A stretch of DNA of 64,000 nucleotides. Source: Morella rubra (lineage: Eukaryota > Streptophyta > Magnoliopsida > Fagales > Myricaceae). Location of the stretch: assembly GCA_003952965.2 (NCBI GenBank), contig CM025852.1, positions 3,752,416 to 3,816,415 of the forward strand, given 5' to 3'. Below, one piece after another: positions 56,318 to 64,000 of the stretch. Position numbers and translations under genes: made by a program. The notes under the pieces were generated by a model. That model had not been told where the DNA came from. It worked only from the letters and a program-made list of their open reading frames with translations, and made no database searches. Every line of letters starts with the position of its first letter. Position 1 is the first letter of the stretch.

Positions 56318-58182
56318 GGGGTGAATAGGTGTTTATTACCCCAATTAAAATACTATGCGATAGTTTTTGAACACGTTCAACCGATAAACAAAATTAACAA
56401 AATCATAGGCTGAAAAATAAATCAAACATCAATCACACAAATAAACGAGATTTTGTTGACAAAATAGAAAACTTTTGAAGAACTCTTCAAAAGAAAATCA
56501 CTTCAAGCCATCAATGCGATTTAAATCCACTAAGAAGAAAACCTTATAAATGGTGATTCAGACACAGCAAAATCTTTGCAGATTCTAACATCCTAACATA
56601 ATAATCGAAATGACCCACTTGGACTCACACCAAGCGGAAATGTACAACCTTAGAACTCTTACGCTATTCTTATGGAGTCATCATGAATGAACTCGTCCTT
56701 CAGCACTGAAACTCTTGCTGCCAAACTCCTTCGAAACTTTGAAGGCCGCATCAACAAGCTCGAGAATATTATGTTTATCTGCTTATCCTTAATTATCCAA
56801 TGATGTAAAGTGGATAAACCTATAGCTTTTGAACGCAAGCGTTATGCTAGTAACAACTCTCTAATCATCATCTTAAGCTCTAAACTTGATTTACAATAAG
56901 ATTACAATTTGATTGGTCTAACTTTTGATACGAAATTTTGCCAACACTTAACTCTAGCACTAAAAAAGATGAAACCAATTCTGCTTGTAGTTTTTGTTAG
57001 TGTATAATCTTAATTGGCTTTACTTCGTATGTAATTAAGTATAATTCCTGAGATATCAAGGTGTAATGAATTTCCTATGAAGAATTGATGACAGCTATAA
57101 GAATACACATCTGGACATATTTTTCTAGGTGTCAAGTTTGATTGAAGTAAGATCAAGATCAGTTAACGCAAGAAGTTGACTCTACTTTTTTCCTGAGAAA
57201 ATTTAAGTCAGATGTAAGTTTGACAGAATCGCGACTTAAAGAATTGTTGTAACAGATTTTAGTTAGACCGTTTCTAACTAATTAAATGACGCCAAGAAGA
57301 CCTAGGTCTAGAAACTTCCACTTTTAGCCGTGTATTACCCACAGCATATAACCCCAATATTTTCTCATTATTTTTTAACTTAAAAAAATTCAGATATTGA
57401 GCCTTCAACAAAAAAACCCTCTCTAGAGCCTCTGTTATTTTTTTGAGCCATTGTTGTGTGAACTAAGAATGAAACCTTGAGATCTATCCCCTCTCTTTAG
57501 GTTCTTAATTCTAGATTTGATCACCATTGTTTTTCCCTAAAAGAAATTCGAGATCTTTGGAATTGCTGAAAATCTTGGAGGTCGCGAGTGCCCTGCTCAT
57601 GAAGTTGCTGTAGTTGTGAGTTCACATGGAGGACATCATGATATGGATAGTGACGTAATGATTCTAAGCTTTTTGAATGGATGAGAGGTTCTTAATCATT
57701 GCTAGGGTGCAAATCTAAATGTCGTATTTCGAGTAAGAAATCAAGTGTGTTAGATTATGAATTTGGGAATTCTTGAGTCTATAGATTACCTTGTATTTCG
57801 AGTTTAAAAAGCTAGTGAAATCTTTTCCCGGCCTACGGGCCCGTAGATTTTTTGTCTCTTGAAATTTGTTTCCAAGAGATTTTCTCTTCGAAACCCAAAA
57901 TTGGTGTCTTTATGTGGTGATTGTTTAGTTTATTGTGTTCTTGATTAATTGTGAATAATTTTTGAACAGCAATTGATAATTGTTAAGTGTTCTTGGCTAT
58001 AAAGAATTGAGATATAGGTTCTGATTTACATGATTTATATTCCGCATTGATAAATCGTGTTGTAGTAATTTTCATATTGAAATTGCTGATATGTTCTTGT
58101 GAAGCTTGTGCAAAAATATTATTAAAGTGTAAAAAGTTAGAAGAAAAGTTGTAAAACCTATTCTCCCCCCTCTAGTTTCGGC
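56318..58182. mobile_element. Insertion of repeat family R2 in unit B (about 1.9 kb)
   Basis: Unit A lacks this stretch: unit A reads continuously through the corresponding point at about 41575-41612. The ends are imperfect inverted repeats (taggggtgaataggt; inverted right end tagaggggggagaataggtt). A fragment of the left end recurs at 30060. No coding sequence is recognised in it. The boundaries are approximate and the class is unknown. Confidence 0.55.
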
Positions 58183-59039
58183 TAGTGTTGGTTTTGGGTC
58201 TTAAATTGTTTTGTTCAGTTTTCTTGTAACCTAGTATATAATGTTGTTGAGCTTCCACCCATGTCCATTAATGGTCTGCTGGCCTGCCATAGATTTCGTG
58301 CATAGTGTTGCCTGCACGTATCATATATATATATATACATGGACAAGATCAGCCACATCAATTAATAACCTATTATAGATATGGATAAACACAAAGTTAT
58401 GTCACTGTGGTTTGAGTGAAAATCAAATAAGCTTTTAAACTTTAAAACTTATCAAATTAAGTATTGAGGTTTAAAATACTTCACATCTAACAGGATTCCA
58501 GAGAGACTAAAATCTTGATGGATTTTAAACCCCGAGGGCAAATTTGATGGATTTTAAATTTTTGAGACTTATTTGATTCACACCTGGATGAATTTTATAT
58601 CCAGGAGTTTTTTTTTTTTTTTTAATGAATATGCCCTCAGGAGTTGCTTATTCCAGAATTTGCTTAAGGTTTTGATTATTACGAGCTGTGATAGCTCAAA
58701 AGAGGGTGAGAGATCATAGTTTTCAATCAATTAATGGATAAAAAAAGGCATTTGGCCAGAAAGTGGCAAATATGCAAAGCAGCTAGCAGACCGAAAATGG
58801 AACTTGTGTTGGAAGAGTAACCTTCTTTATTTCCAAGAGTCATAAAATTCAAGAGTGTATGAGAAAAATGAAAACAGTATAATCCACTTACAAACAAATC
58901 GAAGGGCCACGATATATATATAGAAAAGGGGGCCAGGGAGACTAAAACGAATAAAGGTAAAGAAAAAGAAACCAATAATGATACAATGGCCAACAACGAA
59001 CAAAAACTTCGTCTAATTATAAGCTAATTTCACGACAGA

Positions 59040-59175
59040 CACGCTATATTTATTCACGATCCACAATTATACGAACAGCCTCGAATTTCAGATCAACGGT
59101 CATTCTGTAGTTCATCTCCGCAGTCTTCCGCTCCAGCATCACGTTCATCTGCGCGCGTCACCTTCCCTGAATTCA
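59040..59175 (-). pseudogene. Orphan C-terminal LEA_2 fragment (unit C), frameshifted
   Basis: This is the sister of the 53951-54085 fragment. The frame reads MNVMLERKTAEMNYRMTVDL and then EAVRI before a stop, but the preceding SGKVT is in another frame. It is therefore more decayed than its unit-B counterpart. Confidence 0.78.
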
Positions 59176-59229
59176 GACCACACAACAATACCAAATTAAG
59201 AAAGAGACTCAAACACAGCTTTAAGCGTT

Positions 59230-59865
59230 TCATTCACAAGTCAAATCTTGGACCGCCTTTGTTGACACATTGATACTCATCGTGCAACTCATTTCAGCTG
59301 ACTTCTTCTTCTTCATCACAAACATCAATTCCACTTTCCCACTAAGCTTGGCGTGGCTACTCAGCGTCAACACCCCGGAACCCAAGTCGCTTCCCAGATT
59401 CGAAGTGCTTGGCAGTGCATTTGAGTTCACATTCACTGTTACGCTGACTTTTTTGGTAGAACGCATCCCAGCCTTACTCTTAGGAATATTGACCTGCCCC
59501 ACTGCCTCGCCCTGGTACGTGAACGTGGCGTTGGTGGCATCATACTTGTAGGGACCAAAGTTCGTGTTTTTGATCCTCACTTGGGTTGTGAAGCTTATGT
59601 CGAAGGATTGGTTGCTGGTGTTCACGTTCGACAACGCGACGGTGCCCAACCTGACCTTAGGGGTCTTAACCTTCATGATAGTGAGCGCAAACGCCGTGAT
59701 GACTATGACCTGAAAGACAGCAAAAGCAACGATATATATGGCTAACTTGATTCTTTTCTTTCTCCGCAGCTCATCGGAAGACAGGTTGTTCGATTCTTCA
59801 TCGCTTCTGGGGTGCGCCTTTGCTGGTGCCAAGGGGTAGTCCTGGTGGTTTGTCCTCTCAGCCAT
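59230..59865 (-). CDS. LEA_2 protein, At1g64065-like, sub-group 3 (unit C)
   Basis: The 211-residue protein shares the YPLAPAKAHPRSDEES N-terminus, ELRRKKRIKL, a membrane helix (about 42-64) and the LEA_2 domain (KVRLGTVALSNV, RIKNTNFGPYKYD, VNIPKSKAGMRSTKKVSVTV, KLSGKVELMFVMKKKK). EMNCTM is EMSCTM, so the NCT sequon is lost, independently of the Asn-to-Ile change in the unit-B gene. The ORF is intact and the promoter (TATA at 59990) has no inserted element. Confidence 0.94.
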   Translation of the reverse strand: MAERTNHQDYPLAPAKAHPRSDEESNNLSSDELRRKKRIKLAIYIVAFAVFQVIVITAFALTIMKVKTPKVRLGTVALSNVNTSNQSFDISFTTQVRIKNTNFGPYKYDATNATFTYQGEAVGQVNIPKSKAGMRSTKKVSVTVNVNSNALPSTSNLGSDLGSGVLTLSSHAKLSGKVELMFVMKKKKSAEMSCTMSINVSTKAVQDLTCE

Positions 59866-59989
59866 TTGATTTTGCTTAGAAAGCGGAAAAGAAACTGATC
59901 TTCAAGTTTATCTCTTTCTCTTGTGTGTCCTTCTTTAGGATGTGAATAAAAAGTACGAATGTTTTGTGGCCTGGTGGTAGAGAGATGTG

Positions 59990-59999
59990 CTATATATAG
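59990..59999 (-). promoter_or_regulatory. TATA box of the 59.2-kb LEA_2 gene
   Basis: CTATATATAG on the minus strand, about 125 bp upstream of the ATG, in the context gatgtgctatatata. Confidence 0.75.
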
Positions 60000-60072
60000 A
60001 GGCAGGCATGCATAGAGCTCAGGCATCAATACTTCTATGTTGTTTGAGTCCTTAATTTAAGGCAAATTAGGG

Positions 60073-60177
60073 GCTTCGTGGAAAATGAGACTCGACTGGG
60101 GAGTCCCCAGTGGGGACAGTCGTAATACCCTGCCGAACGCGTCTGAGGTTGGAATTTATGACTTCTAGAGGGTCTCT
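60073..60177. promoter_or_regulatory. Conserved upstream block, 59.2-kb gene
   Basis: It contains cttcgtggaaaatgaga and gaacgcgtctgaggttggaa, then ttatgacttctaga and gggtctct. The W-box core is degraded here: TATGACT replaces TTTGACT, keeping only TGAC. Confidence 0.6.
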
Positions 60178-60549
60178 GAGACTGACATGACGTTCGTGAA
60201 CAGTATTTTTCTTAGTTTTTTTTTTTTTTCCTAAGCAGTATTTTTCTTAGTGATATTTAGCGACCGGATATATATTGAGAATTTTTAATAAATATCTAAA
60301 GAATCTTCGATTTTCCATTAATGAATTTCTTGATCTAATCAGATAGCATGTTGTGATATAGTAGACAAAAAAAAAAAATTGTGGCACTTTTTTCTTTTTC
60401 TCTTTTTTCTTTTTAATCTCGCGCTCTGTATATGACGCTGAATTTCACCATGAAAGGTATGGGACTTTTTCCATTAAAGACACAAAACTGAATCCCATTT
60501 TTTGAAGAAAAGCTGTTAACGGCATAAAGTTATCTTTGTTTTTTTGGGA

Positions 60550-61050
60550 CAAAAGTACATATTCTATTGTTTATTTGTTTAATGCTTTGAAAAGTTTAAG
60601 TTAAATCGAAGCTCTTCCATCTATTTTTTGTCAGTCTCATTAACGACAATTGTTATCATGGCTTTAAAATTCACGTCATAACAAATTAGAAAGCGTCATC
60701 TGTCTAGTTAAAACACCCATGTCACATATGCACAAGGTGTTTATCAACTCACCGTGCCTAATTTAACAAAAAAAAACAACTTAATGAGGCGACGTTCTCC
60801 CTATTGCATACACCTGGCACAGATGTGGCGTGGACGTTTTAAATGGACAGATGACGCTTTCCAATTTGTTATGACGTGAATTTTAAAACTTTGATAACAA
60901 TGACCGTTAATGAGGCTGACGGAAAATGAACGTAAAGACCTCAATTTGACTAAAACTCTACCTCAAGGGTCTATTTATTGAAAACGTTACCTCAGGGGCT
61001 CATTTACAAATTTCGTATACTTCAGGAGCTCTGGATGCAATTAAGCCTAA
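60550..61050. mobile_element. Foldback/MITE-like element with long inverted arms
   Basis: The arms at about 60630-60705 and 60845-60922 are inverted copies over about 70 bp (for example aaaattcacgtcataacaaa in both). Weaker inverted similarity extends outward on both sides. The loop is about 140 bp. The rest of unit C flanks it. No coding sequence is present. Confidence 0.75.
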
Positions 61051-61426
61051 ATAAAATTAAAAATATACAGAACCAAAAACAGATAAATAAGAAATAAAAA
61101 ATAGAGGTAATATTTAAGAAATATCATAAAATACACCTTACAATAAAAAAGCAAAACTAAAAGACAAAAACAGAAAATAAAAATTATATAAAATGACCAA
61201 ATATAGAGAAAAAGTAAACAAAAAATGAAACCGAGGCTAGAGGTGAGGGGCCGGGAGTAGTACGGGAGGCCCCCCAAAGCGACCCAGTCGAAGCCCAGAC
61301 TGGTCTTCCATTCCATAAAATGTAGGCTTTATCTTGAAGCAAGCTGTTGCCTCAAAAATCTCCTTATGTTTCCTCCCAAAGAAAGCAAGAGAGAATTTCT
61401 ACGCGTAAGAGTTCCTATGAAGAAAA

Positions 61427-61427
<1 letters not shown>

Positions 61428-61458
<31 letters not shown>
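61428..61458. repeat. C31 homopolymer
   Basis: Thirty-one consecutive C residues are followed by ggcgcgcc. Its length may be inaccurate in the assembly. The corresponding places in units A and B have no such tract. Confidence 0.85.
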
Positions 61459-61459
<1 letters not shown>

Positions 61460-61460
<1 letters not shown>

Positions 61461-64000
61461 CGCGCCAAAAAAGTTAACATATGATAGTTTGCTCACCTCC
61501 CCAAAATTCATATCCAAACTTTGCCCCTACTTCAGCCCACTTAAATTCGGACATATCCTTATGATGTGGGGCTTCTAAAGCGATAGTACAGCTTGTCAAG
61601 ATTTTAATTCACAATCTTAAAACTGCTATGTAAAGTTTTTGACCGACGTCCTAGTGAGATTAGGATATTTAATTATAGCCGTACTGGCAAACGCAAGGTG
61701 TTTAATGTCATAGGAGTAGGGTTGCTTTCAATACAAAAATAGACATGCATGTATGAAAACACAGGATCCGGACTCTACAATTTCTTCAGTCTCCACGGGG
61801 GAAGTACCATTATTGTACGGATTAGTTTTCTTATTTGCGTGTTGAAGATGGAAAATTCTGGTAGCTGAGCTCTTATTGTCAATAGAGGCGTTTGGACGAT
61901 ATTAAAAAATCTATAAGATAAAGTCCTCAAAAGAAGCTTCTCGTGACAGCATCAGCCTCACATATACTTTTATGGCGTTTGGTTCAGACATGCCAGTTAT
62001 CAAAGAAACAAGTTGATTTAGTTTGTTGAGTGTGTACCGGTCGGGCAAATACTTGTTCCTGGAAAAGCGAGTGATTTGAATGGCCTTGACCGGGGCGGTA
62101 GTTGGGGGCTTAGGACAGAATTTAAATGAGCTCTTTTATATAATAAGAAGATATTAAATATTTTATATTTAAATATTAAAAAACTTTAATTAAAAATTAC
62201 TCATCTAACTTTCAAAAATGCAACATTACATATCATCTAAGGCTTGTATATAAAATTTTCATATTGAAAAACTTCTTGTAGAAGCAACATTACCGTACGT
62301 AATTATTAATAATATTTTATGTTAAAGAAAATAGAAAGAGTGAGATAACTAGCTAGTCTATCACATTAAGCACTTTTAATTAGAAAATTAATTTATCACA
62401 TTAAGCACTTTTGATTAAAAAATTAGATTATCATATTAAGCGCACTTTTAAATATAATTTTTTATTTGTTAGATGATTTTTTGCTAGAAACTGTACGAAA
62501 TTAAATAATATTAGGTAGTAAGCAGTTAAGTGTAGTTGATGGATTATAACTCTCTTCATGAATCAATGAGATTTTATAGGCCATATTGTTTGAATAAAAT
62601 GATATAAATGACAAGCAAAAAAGTAATTAAGTAGATAATGACTTGCAAAACCCTCTAGCTATTTTATATACCATATTTTTTAGATAAAGAACTACAAAAT
62701 CTCCACATAAATTAAGAGATTAGATAGTTTAAATTATTATATTTTAGTGATTATAAGTCATATTAAATATTTTACAAAATAAAATCTAATAATAAAAACA
62801 CAAATTTTTTGGGCCTCCCTCCTATTTTGGGGCCTTAGGCAGCTCTATGGCTAGAGCCGGTCACAAGATTGACAATTAATTGGGCAGCTTTTACCAAGTA
62901 GAAACCCTGTTTCAATTTGAAAATAAAAGATGCGAACACGTCAAATGATAGGAAATTCCAAAGAAAGAATACGTGTCCCTCGTATTGATTTTGTTGAACG
63001 ACATCCCCATCACACACATGAGTAACGTTAACCGGCCAGTTCACATTCAGCGACTAGAGTTTACTCCCATTCTTTTATCCGTCCATTCAATCTATCCAGA
63101 TGCACTTTGGATTATAAAAAATTAAAACATGATAATAGATAAATATATTTTACACCCTCTAATTAATTATGTGATTTATATTGACACTTTGCGACTCAAA
63201 TTATTATTTTTGATATATTATATGTATTAAATATTAATTTCAAATACTTATTATCTTTGATTAAAAATTTCGTCAATTTGAATAGAAAATAATTTTTTGG
63301 CCAGTGAAATGATAATTTTATATTTATAATTTTTTTGACTTTGACATTTTTGTCAGGGTAAAATCGTAGTTTTAGTGGTTAAAAATCCTTTTATTTATTA
63401 AAAATTATGTTAAATGTTTGAAATGAATAATTAGTAGATATAATGTGATCAAAATAATAACTTAGAATGCAAAGTATCCAGACTCTATATTTAGATAAGT
63501 GTTTTTTTAAAAAACATTAAGTTCACGTATTTAAATTTTGGGCTACTGAATACTATTAGAACAGGTAACGTACAAATGGTGAAGTCAGTGGGAAAGCAGG
63601 GATAGGCGGTGGATGTTCAATGTCGACAAGCCCAAAGTCCAATATGACCACCTGCTGCTGCATATATGCCAAGGCTAATCAACGACCAAGTTAGGCTGAT
63701 TCATATTTTAAAGAAGTATGCATATATATCTAGCTGAGGCAGCCAAGGCTAATCAACGATCGACCAAGATGCTCACATAGTCTTCATAAATTAAACAAAA
63801 GTAGTATTTCTGTTTCGGCCATTTATGAAGCATATTATATATGGGGACAACTTTGGCCCTTTACCATTAATAAATTTCGCTAAAAGACTAATCTAACGAG
63901 AGCTAGAGATGATAATACCCAGTGTTCTAATAGTTTAAACAGTGGGTAAGACCACGTGTTATTGACAGAGCATATCCTTCATGACTTGCCCCTTGGCATC
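61460..64000. other. AT-rich intergenic DNA, no gene recognised
   Basis: The sequence gccaaggctaatcaacga occurs twice, at about 63668 and 63742. The stretch at 62090-62865 has GC-rich ends recalling hAT termini (accggggcggt; gagccggt) around an AT-rich core, but no target duplication. No coding sequence is supported. Confidence 0.4.

Larger units (their letters stand above)
53530..58360. repeat. Segmental duplication unit B
   Basis: The left part (53540-53900) aligns with 58630-58940 of unit C (for example gcagactgaaaatg/gcagaccgaaaatg and acaaacaaatcgaagggcca). The gene and its upstream DNA align with units A and C. The right end (about 58230-58360) aligns with 41620-41690 plus 43211-43270 of unit A. 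It carries the 54.1-kb gene, a LEA_2 fragment, a SINE and a 1.9-kb insertion. Confidence 0.85.
58620..61420. repeat. Segmental duplication unit C
   Basis: It contains the LEA_2 fragment at 59.04-59.18 kb, the 59.2-kb gene and upstream DNA collinear with units A and B (for example tgttaac at about 60513, and tatcttgaagcaagctgttg at 61331). A long inverted-repeat element interrupts it at about 60.55-61.05 kb. Confidence 0.8.

Noticed and set aside
61457-61464. GGCGCGCC beside the C31 tract as a cloning-site (AscI) remnant
   Set aside because: Eight bases alone cannot show vector origin, and the flanking DNA on both sides looks like genomic plant sequence; noted only as a reason to check the assembly.
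62091-62865. Possible third hAT-like element
   Set aside because: The GC-rich ends recall hAT termini, but the inverted repeat is only about six bases and no 8-bp direct repeat flanks it.
1-64000. CRISPR arrays, bacterial operons, rRNA genes or intact tRNA genes
   Set aside because: The short direct repeats are transposon duplications, tandem duplications or microsatellites; only tRNA-like modules were seen, none with a complete cloverleaf.

Overview
The window is plant nuclear DNA, almost certainly from a eudicot. It is AT-rich and contains plant TATA boxes, spliceosomal introns, a Ty1/copia element, LINEs, SINEs and hAT- and Mutator-type DNA transposons. The species cannot be named from the sequence. 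Coding density is low: one intron-containing signalling gene sits at the left, followed by a long tandem array of small intronless LEA_2 (NDR1/HIN1-like) membrane-protein genes, all on the minus strand.

Region by region. 1-2960: intergenic DNA and the promoter of the first gene. 2963-4441 (+): a two-exon membrane-associated kinase regulator (MAKR2-like). 4.4-9.1 kb: no recognisable gene, but an orphan CT-rich leader-like stretch and short tandem duplications. 9.15-27.1 kb (-): three intact or nearly intact LEA_2 genes (9152-9808, 13552-14154, 26475-27065, the last frameshifted at its C-terminus) and one broken copy (about 21.9-22.45 kb). They are separated by MITEs and by a 4.7-kb block, 15588-20312, with hAT-type ends that encloses exons of a cinnamoyl-CoA-reductase-like dehydrogenase, an unrelated tail-anchor-like exon and a SINE. 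27-36.5 kb: AT-rich DNA, a two-copy dispersed repeat, a LEA_2 pseudogene (31848-32408) and a 1.1-kb hAT element with a perfect 8-bp target duplication. 36.5-61.5 kb (-): four closely similar intact LEA_2 genes (36535-37170, 39059-39688, 54123-54758, 59230-59865), three of them on a segmentally duplicated unit. Between the second and third lies about 10 kb of nested transposons: a LINE carrying a smaller nested insertion, then a decayed Ty1/copia element carrying a solo-LTR-like insert and a hAT element that itself carries a Mutator-like MITE. 61.5-64 kb: AT-rich DNA with a 31-C homopolymer.

The LEA_2 proteins share one plan: a short charged cytosolic N-terminus, one membrane helix, then a beta-rich LEA_2 domain of about 140 residues. 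They fall into three sub-groups by sequence: 9.1 kb; 13.5/22/26.5 kb; 31.8 kb onward. The array therefore combines old and recent duplications. From memory, Arabidopsis has a LEA_2 gene (At1g64065) next to MAKR2 (At1g64080), so the window probably preserves and expands that neighbourhood.

The most informative observations are: (i) insertions dated by comparison with empty paralogous sites inside the same window; (ii) the hAT-bounded block with gene fragments, which looks like a gene-capturing (Pack-type) transposon; (iii) a W-box-containing block conserved upstream of four paralogs, with a SINE inserted between it and the TATA box in one of them; (iv) two tRNA-like modules inside the solo-LTR-like insert. 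No wholly new biological system can be claimed from the sequence alone.
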